The notes below the pieces were generated by a model. The model had not been told where the DNA came from and ran no database searches. It was given only the letters and a program-made list of their open reading frames with translations. Below are positions 18,304 through 27,125 of a stretch of 64,000 nt of DNA, one piece after another; the stretch's first letter is position 1, and the number at the start of each line of letters is the position of its first letter. The stretch spans positions 1 to 64,000 of the forward strand of contig NZ_POUB01000002.1 of assembly GCF_003236335.1 (NCBI RefSeq), written 5' to 3'. The position numbers and the translations under genes were made by a program. This DNA comes from Micromonospora deserti (GTDB lineage Bacteria; Actinomycetota; Actinomycetes; Mycobacteriales; Micromonosporaceae).

Positions 18304-20271
18304 TCACGCCGCCGCCGGGGCGGGCGCCGGCAGGCGCAGGACCGACGTCGAGCCGTCCGGCCATCGGACAGTGACCGTGTCCGTCGGTCCGTCCGGCCGC
18401 ACCGTCACGGTGGGGAGCGCGGTCTCTCCGGCGTCCGCGCCGGCCAGGACGACGGCGGCGACGTACACCCTGCCCACCCGGGGCGTCTGCGCCGTCTGCA
18501 GCAGCGGTACCGCCACGTGCTCGCCCAGCGGGGAGGTGTGCCGCTCCCGGCGTACCTCGGCGGCGTCGAGCCCGGCCAGACCCACCACGCAGGACACCAG
18601 CCGGCCACCGGTCACCTCGGCGCGTGGGGGGTCGGCGGCCGTGCCGACGGCGGGCAACACCTCGTCGGCCACCGGCCAACCGCTGAACTCGAGCCTGCTC
18701 GCGCCGTCGAGCCCGACCGCAGAGTCGACCCTGGCCGCCCGTACCTCCACCGCACCCCGAAGGAGCGACCCCATGGTCACCGTCGGCCCGTGGCGAACCG
18801 TCCCCCGGCGGCCCGAGCCGTGGTCCGGGCCGTGGTCGTCCTCCGTGGTGACCCAGTGCGCTCGCGCCCGGGAGACGGCCCGGCCGACGCCGTCCACCAG
18901 CTCACAGCCCAGCGTCTCGAACCCGTTGCGATGAGTGCGCCGACCGGCCCCGTCCACCACCGCGACCGAGTTGTCCGACGGGTGGCCGACCGTCGTCCCG
19001 ACCAGCGGCGGGAGGGTGGCCGTCGAGTAGCCCAGCCGGGCGTACAGCGGCGAGTCCGCACGCTCGTCGTGCGGCACCGAATGGTCGGTGCCGTGATTGA
19101 CGATCCGCACCAGACCGTCGCGGCGGGTGCCGCTGACCAGCCAACCGGGCACCGACAGCGTGGCGTGGACGTCCGTCCGTTCGACGGGCAGCGGCCCCTC
19201 GACGTCCGTCCACACCGGATGGCCGGGCGGCAGGGCCAGACCCAGCATCCCCTTGGCCGCCCAGTACGGCGAGCCGGGGCCGGAGTACGACTGCGCCATC
19301 TCCGGCCACTCGCGGTGCCAGCCGAGCGTCAGCAGCCCACGCGCGTCCGGAGCCCCGTTGGTCCGAAAATGACCCAGGATGCCGCTGCAGGCGCGCCGGA
19401 GCACCCCGGGTGCCAGGTCACTCGCGCCCGTCATCGCCCCCATCCAGAACGGTGCGGCGGCGGCGAACCGGTAGCTGAGGCTCCGGCCCTGCAGCAGCGG
19501 AGAGCCGTCCGCGCCGACCAGGGACACGGCATCGTCGAGGAACCGGGTGAGCCGGTCCCGCCAGGCCCGGCGGAGCCCGTCCGGGCAGAGCTCGCCGGCC
19601 ATCTCCGCCCAGAGCAGCGGGTAGACGTGCAGCGCCCACCCCCCGTAGTGGTCGTAGGCCCGCTCGGGCCCGTCGGAGTACCAGCCGTCCGCACGGTACA
19701 GCGATTCGTGGACCCGCAACCCCCGGTCCACGTCCTCCGGCGACCACGGGCCACCCACCGACCGCAGGAACGTCTCGACGACGATCTGGAACCACACCCA
19801 GTTGATCGGGGGGTACTCCTGCCCGACCACGGTGCCGAGCCACGCCACGATGCGCTCGCGGTCACCGGAGTCCAGCGACTCCCACAGCCATGGCCGGCTC
19901 AAATGCAGGCCCAGGGCGATCGAGCAGGCCTCGACCTTGGCCTGGTCGAGCCGGTCCGGCCGGGGCCAGGCGGTCGGCGACGAGGGATCGGTGCCGGCGC
20001 GCAGTCCGGCGGCGTACCACTGGGTCAGTCCGTGCGGGTCCGCGCCCGACTCGCCGCGCAGGCGGATCGCCGCCAGCAGGAACGAGCGGGCGAACGCCTC
20101 CAGCGAGTCGCTGTCCCGGCCGTAGGCGCTGGCGCGCCCCGGCAGGTCGATGCGCGCGTGGTCGGCCGACGCGAACGGCCGCAGGGCGAGCAGCATCCGG
20201 TCCGCCGACTCCGCCCAGTGGGCCCGGGTGTAGCCGGTGAAGGGGGAGAGGAGCCGGTCATCGGCGGTCAT
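18304..20271 (-). CDS. DUF2264 protein, probable glycoside hydrolase (GH154-like)
   Basis: The 655-residue cytoplasmic protein has no signal peptide. It begins LLSPFTGYTRAHWAESADRM and contains the DUF2264 landmarks PINWVWFQIVVETFLRSVGG, YSDGPERAYDHYGGWALHVY and GRSLSYRFAAAAPFWMGAM. The N-terminal two thirds should be an alpha/alpha barrel, the rest a beta domain. To my knowledge DUF2264 overlaps CAZy family GH154, which has a beta-glucuronidase member active on arabinogalactan. ATG 20271 overlaps the heparinase-like gene by 14 bases and has GGAGGG upstream. It probably removes uronic acid from imported oligosaccharides; the exact bond is inference. Confidence 0.78.
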   Translation of the reverse strand: MTADDRLLSPFTGYTRAHWAESADRMLLALRPFASADHARIDLPGRASAYGRDSDSLEAFARSFLLAAIRLRGESGADPHGLTQWYAAGLRAGTDPSSPTAWPRPDRLDQAKVEACSIALGLHLSRPWLWESLDSGDRERIVAWLGTVVGQEYPPINWVWFQIVVETFLRSVGGPWSPEDVDRGLRVHESLYRADGWYSDGPERAYDHYGGWALHVYPLLWAEMAGELCPDGLRRAWRDRLTRFLDDAVSLVGADGSPLLQGRSLSYRFAAAAPFWMGAMTGASDLAPGVLRRACSGILGHFRTNGAPDARGLLTLGWHREWPEMAQSYSGPGSPYWAAKGMLGLALPPGHPVWTDVEGPLPVERTDVHATLSVPGWLVSGTRRDGLVRIVNHGTDHSVPHDERADSPLYARLGYSTATLPPLVGTTVGHPSDNSVAVVDGAGRRTHRNGFETLGCELVDGVGRAVSRARAHWVTTEDDHGPDHGSGRRGTVRHGPTVTMGSLLRGAVEVRAARVDSAVGLDGASRLEFSGWPVADEVLPAVGTAADPPRAEVTGGRLVSCVVGLAGLDAAEVRRERHTSPLGEHVAVPLLQTAQTPRVGRVYVAAVVLAGADAGETALPTVTVRPDGPTDTVTVRWPDGSTSVLRLPAPAPAAA

Positions 20272-22168
20272 GCTGCCCTCCGGAGGTGGCCGAGGCGGTC
20301 AGGGTGAACGATCCGGTGGTCACGTTCGGTGGCGCGACGATCAGCCGGTGCACGGCCTCCCCCCACACGTCCCGCAGCAGCGGGTCGTCGACGGCGTGGC
20401 GTTCGAGCCGGCCGGCACCGGCCTGCGGATCCCACGACAGGACGAGGACGCCTCCGGAGAGCGCGCGGACCGCCAGGTGCCCGGCCCGGTGGGCGAGCGG
20501 CTCACCGGCGACGACGTGGTGCAGCCGGACGTCGGCCGGAGCGTCGATGCACCAGTCGTCGGTCACGACGACCGTCGCCGTACGGCGGTCCAGCCGTACC
20601 TGCCGTTGCCACGACCGGCAGCCGGCGTCGGGGGCGTAGGCGCCGGCGAGGTCGATCCGGGCCGAGTCGCCGTCGGGGGCGAGGTCCACCACCATCGCCC
20701 TCGCCCGGAACCCGGCACCCGCGGACTGCTCCCACCCGTTGACCACGGGCAGGTTGTGCCACTGGCTCCGGGTGACCCACTGCTCGTAACGGCGGGCGGT
20801 GAAAGAGATGGCCGTGTAGGTCGGCTGCCCGAGGTCGACGAGCACCGGCGCGCCGTCGAGCGCGACGAGGTAGGAGCCGACGTCGTTGTGGTTGTGGTTC
20901 TCGTCGTTGTGCCCCCCCTTGACCGCCACGCACAGTCCGTGCGCGGAACCGCCGCGCTCGCGGCTGACCAGCAACTCGACCTCGGGCAGCCAGGACGACG
21001 CGGGCAGCGGCGGTGCGGTCGGCGGCTGCGCGGCCCACTGCGGGTCGGTGAGTCCGACCACGGCCCGACCCAGCCCGGGGCCCACCGTCACCGCCGGGGT
21101 TTCCGGCGTGCGGTGGCTGGCCGCGTGGGCGACGGCCTGCCGGTCACCCGTGGCCCGGCCCCACCGGTGCAGCACGTGCCATGCCTGGTCGGCGCTGGGG
21201 CGGGCGGGGCCGTCACCGACGTTGACGTACCAGCCGCCGCCGAGCGCCATCCGGTGCGGGTACCGGGCCAACTCCGGCATGGCCCCCCAGCGCCACGGGG
21301 CCATCAGGCCGCCGGTGGCCCGGTCGAGCAGGTCGAGGGCCTCGGCGAGGCGCGCCGGCCCGTTCCACCAGTAGGCGTAGCCCTCGTCGCACCCGCCGTC
21401 GCCGGGCAGCGAGGCGAGGTAGCGGTCGAGGCCGTCGACGACGAGATCGACCACCCGGGCCCGGTCGGACGCGTCGTCGACGAGGAACAACGCGGTCGCG
21501 AGGAGGTGATTATGAATCCACGGGTTCCAGTTGTGCAGGTGCCCGTCGAGGCCCAGCCAGTGCCACTCCCGGCTGCCCAGGAACGGTGCGACGACCCGAC
21601 GCCTGGCTTCCCGGCGCATGCGCTCCCGCAGCCCGGGTACCCGCGCGTCCAGACCAGGGGCCAGGACCAGGTCGGCCCAGGCCAGCACGGCGACGGTCTC
21701 GGCGGCGCCGAGGTCGAGGAACGGCTGGTCGGGGTCCGGCACCACCTGACCGCGCGTCGCGGCGAACCGCTCGTGCGCCGCCCAGCACCAGGTGGTCTGC
21801 TCGCAGAGCGTCAGCAGACCATCCGCCGCCTCGTCGAGGTACGGCTGCCCGTCGAGCGCCGCCGCCAGCACCGCCGCAGACGTGCGTCGGCGCAGCTCGC
21901 CGGCGGGCTGCTCGTAAGCGGTGCGGTTGCCGTCCCGCCAGTAGCGCGCGTAGTCCGACAGCCGCAGGCGTGGCCACAGGGTACACCGGTCGGCGTCGGC
22001 CATGTCGAGGATCGCGCGGGCCGTGACGTCGTCCACGTGCGACCACGCCCGCCGGTCACCCGCTGGGGGCAGGCGGAACGCCTCCCGGGCCCGGGCGAGG
22101 GCGGCCGTGCGTCGGTCGACGTCGAGGGCGTCCCACCGCCGCGCGAGCGGCCCCTGGTCAACCGCCAA
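20258..22168 (-). CDS. Heparinase II/III-like polysaccharide lyase-type enzyme
   Basis: The 636-residue product has an N-terminal alpha-helical toroid (Trp-rich: TTWCWAAHERFAATR, NWNPWIHNHLLATAL) and a C-terminal beta-sandwich with GGHNDENHNHNDVGSYLVAL, the His/Asn-rich block of heparinase II/III-like enzymes. Such enzymes split uronate glycosidic bonds by elimination. No signal peptide is seen, so it would act inside the cell. The start is TTG 22168, overlapping the isomerase gene by 11 bases; there is no good ribosome site, so translation probably depends on coupling. Substrate is unproven; the neighbours suggest uronate-capped galactan fragments. Confidence 0.82.
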   Translation of the reverse strand: MAVDQGPLARRWDALDVDRRTAALARAREAFRLPPAGDRRAWSHVDDVTARAILDMADADRCTLWPRLRLSDYARYWRDGNRTAYEQPAGELRRRTSAAVLAAALDGQPYLDEAADGLLTLCEQTTWCWAAHERFAATRGQVVPDPDQPFLDLGAAETVAVLAWADLVLAPGLDARVPGLRERMRREARRRVVAPFLGSREWHWLGLDGHLHNWNPWIHNHLLATALFLVDDASDRARVVDLVVDGLDRYLASLPGDGGCDEGYAYWWNGPARLAEALDLLDRATGGLMAPWRWGAMPELARYPHRMALGGGWYVNVGDGPARPSADQAWHVLHRWGRATGDRQAVAHAASHRTPETPAVTVGPGLGRAVVGLTDPQWAAQPPTAPPLPASSWLPEVELLVSRERGGSAHGLCVAVKGGHNDENHNHNDVGSYLVALDGAPVLVDLGQPTYTAISFTARRYEQWVTRSQWHNLPVVNGWEQSAGAGFRARAMVVDLAPDGDSARIDLAGAYAPDAGCRSWQRQVRLDRRTATVVVTDDWCIDAPADVRLHHVVAGEPLAHRAGHLAVRALSGGVLVLSWDPQAGAGRLERHAVDDPLLRDVWGEAVHRLIVAPPNVTTGSFTLTASATSGGQHDRR

Positions 22169-22949
22169 GGAGGTGCTCGTTCGCGAGAAGCCGGGTCAGT
22201 GCCGCCGCCTCGACGGCAACGCGGGCTTCGTCGTCGTCGACCACGAACTCCAGCAGAGCGTCGTGGTGTCGTCCGGTGCCGCGCAGCAGCGCGAACACAC
22301 CGCGCCAGAGCCGGCCGCGGGCGTCCAGCGGCAGGCGCTCCTGCCGGGGCCACCAGGAGAACACGTGCACCGTGTCGACCAGGGGGAGCACCTGTCGGAG
22401 GTCGTCGAGCGTCTCCTCGTCCGTCATCCCCACGGGCGGCTGCCAGTACGTGCGGACGCCGGGATGCCCGACGTCGTCGAGCAGGGCCAGGGTCGACGCG
22501 GCGGTGTCCGTCAGCGTGCCCGAGTGGTACTCGAGACCGAGCTCGATCCCGACGTCGGCGGCCTGCCGGGCCGCCTCGCGTGTCGCGCGGACCACGGCCC
22601 GGCGCTGCTCCGCGGTGGCCGCCGTGGAGCCGACCGTGCCGGCCCAGATGCGGATCCGTGGGGCGCCGAGAGCGACGGCGCTGGCCAGTACGTCGGGAAA
22701 GTCCTCGGGGCCCTGCGGCCCGGCCCGGAAGTAGGAGCCGTAGGACGCGACCCGCACGCCCCGGTCGAGGCACCGGGCCCGCACCAGCGTCGCGGTGGCC
22801 CGGTCGCCCGGGGGCACGTGCACGTCGGCGCCCCACTCGACGCAGGACAGTCCGGCGGCGGCCACGACGTCCAGCACCGCAGGCGCGGACAGGTGTCGGA
22901 GTGTGACGGAACAGAGGCCGGGGGAGAGGGAGTGATCGGTCGGCGGCAC
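22158..22949 (-). CDS. Sugar phosphate isomerase/epimerase-like TIM-barrel protein
   Basis: The 263-residue product fits the xylose-isomerase-like TIM-barrel family: LSCVEWGADVHVPPG near the start, GAPRIRIWAGT, ELGLEYHSGTLTDT and YWQPPVGM, with Glu/His residues suitable for a divalent metal. Members isomerise or epimerise sugars or sugar acids. GTG 22949 has GAAGGGCGAG upstream. It is first in a three-gene run with the heparinase-like and DUF2264 genes, each overlapping the next. A palindromic LacI-type site lies just upstream, indicating sugar-responsive control. Confidence 0.85.
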   Translation of the reverse strand: MPPTDHSLSPGLCSVTLRHLSAPAVLDVVAAAGLSCVEWGADVHVPPGDRATATLVRARCLDRGVRVASYGSYFRAGPQGPEDFPDVLASAVALGAPRIRIWAGTVGSTAATAEQRRAVVRATREAARQAADVGIELGLEYHSGTLTDTAASTLALLDDVGHPGVRTYWQPPVGMTDEETLDDLRQVLPLVDTVHVFSWWPRQERLPLDARGRLWRGVFALLRGTGRHHDALLEFVVDDDEARVAVEAAALTRLLANEHLLGG

Positions 22950-22975
22950 GCTCGCCCTTCGGCAGACGGGGTGGG

Positions 22976-22985
22976 TAAGCGCTTT
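22976..22985. promoter_or_regulatory. LacI/GalR-type operator upstream of the uronate enzyme operon
   Basis: The sequence contains the palindrome AAGCGCTT (22977-22984) with a central CG, the classical core recognised by LacI/GalR-family repressors. It lies 28 bases before GTG 22949 of the three-gene operon, where binding would block transcription. The nearby hybrid regulator carries a DeoR HTH, so a different LacI protein outside the window is the more likely ligand. Confidence 0.6.
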
Positions 22986-23204
22986 CCGAGCCTAGGTCAG
23001 ACCGTGGTCGGGGGCAAGACGCCGCAGCGATCACCGCGGCGGAGCCGGCGCAGCTCACGGGTGACCGGACCACCACTGCGGCACGGCATGACCGGGACAT
23101 CGTCCCGAAATCCGGCGCGGTTCGGATTCATCTCGCCGCCGATGGGGAGAAACCTCTGGCCGTCTACGGGAGATCCAACTGGCCGCTGACCATGAGGAGG
23201 CCGC

Positions 23205-23741
23205 GTGCTCGCCAACCTTCTTATCCTCGGGTTCATCCTCAGCTTGGACAACTTCCGGACATCAATCGCGCTCGGCACGCTGAGGCTCGGGCGGGGCCAT
23301 GCGGCGCTGGTGGCCTTGATGTTTGGGTTCTGCGATGGTGTAGCACCCATGGTGGGCGTACTGGCTGGACGTCACGTCAGTCAGGCCATCGAGCTGATCG
23401 CCGGCTACCTGGGACCGATCTTGCTAGGTATGTACGGTCTGTTCCTCCTCGTTCGGGCGTTGCGAAGCGCCCAGCCGGAGGAGCTGAAGCATTCCTGGAT
23501 GATCTTTGGCCTGCCTCTGCCGTTGAGCTTGGACAATGTCATGGCCGGCGCGAGCCTGGGCCTGCTCGGCTTCTCGCCCTGGCTCGCGGCTTCGGTCTTC
23601 GGCGCCATTACGGCCCTGATGGCGTTCATCGGGTTGCGGCTCGGGCGGATAGCCTCCCGCCTCATTCGCATCCGCTCCGATCTCCTGGGGGGTTCGGCAA
23701 CCGTCATCATGGCCGTCGTGCTGGCCGTGGTCGACATGTGA
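23205..23741 (+). CDS. MntP-like cation efflux protein
   Basis: The 178-residue membrane protein has six hydrophobic segments and the two-fold internal repeat of the MntP manganese exporter family. The paired acidic motifs read LSLDNFRTSIALG (about 14-26) and LSLDNVMAGASLG (about 107-119). Known MntP proteins usually have Asp-Ala at these places, so both repeats here carry Asp-Asn. The acidic residues needed for cation passage are kept. It opens the C1-oxidation island, and a role with manganese or another hard cation is inferred. GTG 23205 follows GAGGAGG. Confidence 0.78.
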   Translation: MLANLLILGFILSLDNFRTSIALGTLRLGRGHAALVALMFGFCDGVAPMVGVLAGRHVSQAIELIAGYLGPILLGMYGLFLLVRALRSAQPEELKHSWMIFGLPLPLSLDNVMAGASLGLLGFSPWLAASVFGAITALMAFIGLRLGRIASRLIRIRSDLLGGSATVIMAVVLAVVDM

Positions 23742-23905
23742 GGGCGGTCGTCGGCCGCCGTCCCGCGCCGACGGGAGGGCCAGTGACGGCGTCCCGCCGC
23801 GCGGCGAGAACAGGCGGACCAGCTTGCGGACCTGGGCCGGCCGCAGCCCGGCGAATGGGACGACCCACTCTGGGCGCCCGGTGTGACGGGCATCCCAGGG
23901 ATTCA

Positions 23906-24340
23906 TCATGGTGCCGCCGCGTTGAATGCCGACGCGCCTGCCTCCGCCACCACCTGATCGTTGTCGACCGTGCTGCCGCTTACGCCTACGGCACCCACCA
24001 CGTGGCCGGTGCCGTCCTGCAACGGGATCCCACCCGGGAAGGTGATCAAGCCGTCGTTGGAGAACTCGATGTGATACAGCGGCTGGCCGGGCTGGGCCAA
24101 GCGGCCGAGGTCCCCGCTCGGCATGTCGAAAAGCCGCGCGGTGCGCGCCTTCTTGATCGCTATGTCGATGCTGCCGAGCCAGGCATCGTCCATTCGCGTG
24201 AAGAACTTCAGATTGCCGCCCGCATCGACCACGGCGACATTCATCAGCAGGTTCAGCTCACGTGCCTTCCGCACGCTCGCCTCCACGACGGCCTTCGCCT
24301 GCTCCATCGTCACATCTGCACTCACCGCGATTTTTGTCAC
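23906..24340 (-). CDS. HbpS/GlcG-family heme-binding-like protein
   Basis: The 144-residue product matches the HbpS/GlcG fold: [76 protein letters not shown] and the terminal [14 protein letters not shown]. Relatives bind heme or accompany PQQ and other alcohol dehydrogenases. No signal peptide is visible. GTG 24340 follows AAGGGAAC. It is transcribed away from the dehydrogenase operon, which begins about 400 bases away, and probably serves the same oxidation system. Confidence 0.85.
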   Translation of the reverse strand: MTKIAVSADVTMEQAKAVVEASVRKARELNLLMNVAVVDAGGNLKFFTRMDDAWLGSIDIAIKKARTARLFDMPSGDLGRLAQPGQPLYHIEFSNDGLITFPGGIPLQDGTGHVVGAVGVSGSTVDNDQVVAEAGASAFNAAAP

Positions 24341-24750
24341 CTGAGTGTTCCCTTCTGGACGTTTCCCAGCTTCTCGTGGTTCGTGCCGGCACCTCGGCCG
24401 CCGCTCGGCACCCGACCTCGCCCAATTTTCGGATCCTGCTCCAGCTGCGGCAGATCGAGCCTCGATCCGGTCGATTATCCCCTGCCGCCAAGCGCTCTTC
24501 AGTGTTATCCGGATTCTGGGGCGAAAGCCCAGCTGCGGTGGGACGGTGGAGGCGACGCGAGGAGGCGTCGAGTGTCGAGTGGTCCGGGCACTGCCGACCC
24601 GCATGCCGGTTGTGGCGGGTGCTGGTGCACCTGACCAGGTTGGTGACGTGGGGACTGTGCCTGCTCGGGTTCGTCGGGCGCCGACCACGTCGCGGCGGCG
24701 ACGCTGCTCACGGATGTGAAGTGAGAACTCGGGTTGAGGAGGCGGATTCG
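24341..24750. other. Divergent control region of the alcohol oxidation operon
   Basis: This stretch separates the HbpS-like gene from the cupredoxin-dehydrogenase-pqq operon and must hold both promoters. An inverted repeat CGACGC-N6-GCGTCG lies at 24553-24570. No convincing coding frame was found. A regulator for the island was not found in the window. Confidence 0.4.
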
Positions 24751-25212
24751 ATGCTGACTGTGGATGAGGTATCCGCCGCGCTGAGCGAGATCGGGCTGGA
24801 CAGGCAAAACCGGGCGACGATCGGTCGACTGATCGCCCACGGCGGCCTCAAGTACGCCGAGGAGGGGCCTGACGGACGGATGCGCGCCAAAGTACGGATC
24901 CCGCTCGATGAAATGACCTGGGATCCCTCGGTTGTCGTCATGCCCCATGGCGGTGACCTCGAACTCGAGGTCACCAACGATGACCAGAACACTCACGCCG
25001 CGCTTTTCCCGAGCAATGGGGACAGACAGTGGCTATGGTTGCCGATCAATTCCCGGGGAACGGCCACCCTCAACCTCGACGGCCCGGGCTACTACTGGTT
25101 CAGCTCACCTATTGGCAACGATGAAGGTCGGGGCCTGGAAGGGGTCATCGTGGTACTGGGTGATGCTCCCCACGAGGCCCGCCTGGACCGACCGGCGCAG
25201 CCGCGACCGTAG
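24751..25212 (+). CDS. Cupredoxin-like protein preceding the PQQ dehydrogenase
   Basis: The 153-residue product has a short helical N-terminal part ([20 protein letters not shown]) and then a cupredoxin-like beta sandwich: [40 protein letters not shown] and EGVIVVLGD. One candidate copper His is in NTHAA, but the usual Cys loop is replaced by [18 protein letters not shown], which has neither Cys nor Met. Type 1 copper binding is therefore doubtful. No signal peptide is seen. ATG 24751 follows GAGGAGG. Being 13 bases before the dehydrogenase, it is probably its partner or assembly factor. Confidence 0.72.
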   Translation: MLTVDEVSAALSEIGLDRQNRATIGRLIAHGGLKYAEEGPDGRMRAKVRIPLDEMTWDPSVVVMPHGGDLELEVTNDDQNTHAALFPSNGDRQWLWLPINSRGTATLNLDGPGYYWFSSPIGNDEGRGLEGVIVVLGDAPHEARLDRPAQPRP

Positions 25213-25225
25213 AAATGAGCAGCTG

Positions 25226-26908
25226 ATGGAATACCTGAACGCAGGGCCAGCCGTCGACTTCGGATCTCTGAGCGCCGTGGTCGGGAACGCGCCACCGGTG
25301 GCCCGAGACGTCACGTACGAACGCATTCTTGCGGCTCGGTCGGAGCCGCAGAACTGGCTGACCTACTACGGCGCCTATGACGGGCAGCGGTACAGCCCGC
25401 TGGACCAGATCAACACGGCGAACGTCAAGCGCCTCGCCCCGGCATGGGTGTTCCAGATCGGCTCGACCGGACTACATGCGGGCCCGTCGACGTACGCATT
25501 CGAGGCCGCTCCGATCGTCGTGGACGGAGTCATGTACGTCTCGGGTTGGGATGGCTGGGTCTGCGCCCTGGATGCCCGCACCGGGCAGCAACTATGGCAG
25601 TACCAGCATGCGATCCCCTTCGATACGCCGCTGTGCTGCGGCAACGTCAATCGCGGGGTCGCGGTGGCCAAGGGAAAGGTCTTCGTCGTCACCCTGAACG
25701 CCCATGTGCTCGCGCTCGACGCGGTCAGCGGCCGGTGTGTCTGGGACAAGACGTACGGTGATGTGCGGGCTGGTGAGAGCGCCACGGTTGCCCCTCTGGT
25801 TGTCAAGGACTTGGTCATTGTCGGCAGCTCCGGCGGGGAATTCGGTGTGCGCGGCCACCTCGATGCCTTTGACGTGGAAACCGGTCGGCACGTCTGGCGC
25901 ACCTACACCGTGCCGAAGCCCGGCGAGCCGGGGTCGGAGACCTGGCCGGACGGCCCGGCCTGGGCGCGGGGTGGCGGCAACTGCTGGGTGACCGGCACCT
26001 ACGACCCGGAGCTGAACCTCCTGTACTGGGGGACCGGCAATCCGGCACCCGACTTCGACGGCAGCGTCCGGGAGGGTGACAACCTCTTCACCGACTGCGT
26101 CATCGCCGTGAATCCGGACAACGGCGAGATCCGTTGGCACTACCAGTACACCCCGCACGACCTGTGGGATTACGACAGCAACATGGAGAACATTCTCTTC
26201 GAACTGGACGGCCGCAGACTGCTGGCGCACTTCAACAAGAACGGGTATTTCTTCGTGCTGGATCGCACGAATGGCCAGCTGGTCCGGGTGACTCCGTTCG
26301 CCGAGCGGATCAACTGGGGTGAGATCGACACCAGCGGTAACGTGACGCCCAAGGTCTACCCGAAGAATGAGGGGGAACCGGTCCACTTCTGGCCAGGGCC
26401 GGGCGGGGCCAAGGAATGGACGCACGCGGCCTACAGCCCTAGGACGCAGATGTTCTATGTCCCGGTGCAAGATGCCGGTGCGGAGGTCACCCGGCGGCAC
26501 CGGGAGTTCAAGGAGGGAATTCCGTACTGGGGAGCGAGCGTCACGGTGGACATCGAGGACACCCAGGGATTCGTGAAGGCATTTGCTGCGTCCACGGGCG
26601 AGGAGGTGTGGCGGTGGCGCGCCGAGCAGCCGATGAGCGCGTCGGTGCTCGCCACGGGCGGTGACCTGGTGTTCGCCGGCGAACCGACCGGGGAGTTCAA
26701 CGCGTTCCACGCCACCACCGGAGAGCTGTTGTGGCAGTTCCAGACGGGAAGTGGCCACCACAGCAGCCCGACGACCTACAGCGTCGACGGAAGGCAGTAC
26801 ATCGCGGTGCCGACCGGGTGGGGTAGCTGGGTCGAAGGGTTCGCGGCCGGAATGATAGGCGGCCACCACGGCGGCGCCCTCTTCGCTTTCGCGCTGCCGG
26901 CAGACTGA
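25226..26908 (+). CDS. PQQ-dependent alcohol (methanol/ethanol) dehydrogenase, lanthanide-type
   Basis: The 560-residue eight-bladed propeller enzyme oxidises a primary alcohol to aldehyde using PQQ. It shows the adjacent Cys137-Cys138 (TPLCCGNVN), the metal ligands Glu205 in SGGEFGVRG and Asn272 in GTGNP, the catalytic Asp315 in LWDYD and a second Asp317 two residues later. Asp at that last place marks XoxF-type lanthanide-dependent enzymes; calcium MxaF enzymes have Ala. Tryptophan-docking repeats such as GFVKAFAASTGEEVWRW are present; no cytochrome domain is fused. Unlike known relatives it has no signal peptide, and no upstream in-frame extension supplies one. pqqA follows by 26 bases. 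Confidence 0.9.
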   Translation: MEYLNAGPAVDFGSLSAVVGNAPPVARDVTYERILAARSEPQNWLTYYGAYDGQRYSPLDQINTANVKRLAPAWVFQIGSTGLHAGPSTYAFEAAPIVVDGVMYVSGWDGWVCALDARTGQQLWQYQHAIPFDTPLCCGNVNRGVAVAKGKVFVVTLNAHVLALDAVSGRCVWDKTYGDVRAGESATVAPLVVKDLVIVGSSGGEFGVRGHLDAFDVETGRHVWRTYTVPKPGEPGSETWPDGPAWARGGGNCWVTGTYDPELNLLYWGTGNPAPDFDGSVREGDNLFTDCVIAVNPDNGEIRWHYQYTPHDLWDYDSNMENILFELDGRRLLAHFNKNGYFFVLDRTNGQLVRVTPFAERINWGEIDTSGNVTPKVYPKNEGEPVHFWPGPGGAKEWTHAAYSPRTQMFYVPVQDAGAEVTRRHREFKEGIPYWGASVTVDIEDTQGFVKAFAASTGEEVWRWRAEQPMSASVLATGGDLVFAGEPTGEFNAFHATTGELLWQFQTGSGHHSSPTTYSVDGRQYIAVPTGWGSWVEGFAAGMIGGHHGGALFAFALPAD

Positions 26909-26934
26909 CCCTTACCCGAGAGGAGGTGTTTGCC

Positions 26935-27045
26935 GTGGAATCCGTTGTAGTCCCGCCTGATCTTCTCGAGTGGGAGGCTCCCGAGTTCGAGGAATTCGGG
27001 TGCGGGCCCGAGGTGACGATGTACGTCGACCGGTGGGAGGAGTAG
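26935..27045 (+). CDS. pqqA: PQQ precursor peptide PqqA
   Basis: A 36-codon frame starts at GTG 26935, six bases after GAGGAGGTG, a strong ribosome site. The peptide ends with GPEVTMYVDRWEE, holding the Glu26-Val-Thr-Met-Tyr30 motif whose Glu and Tyr side chains are joined by PqqE and become the PQQ backbone. It sits directly between the PQQ enzyme and pqqB. At 36 residues it is longer than the common 22-29, through an acidic leader of about 20 residues that probably serves binding to PqqD. Confidence 0.93.
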   Translation: MESVVVPPDLLEWEAPEFEEFGCGPEVTMYVDRWEE

Positions 27046-27125
27046 CTGTTGAACAGGACGGGCGCCCGACTGGGTTCGGGCACCCGTCCGGTTATCGGGC
27101 GCGGGTTCGGACCGAGGGGACGAGG

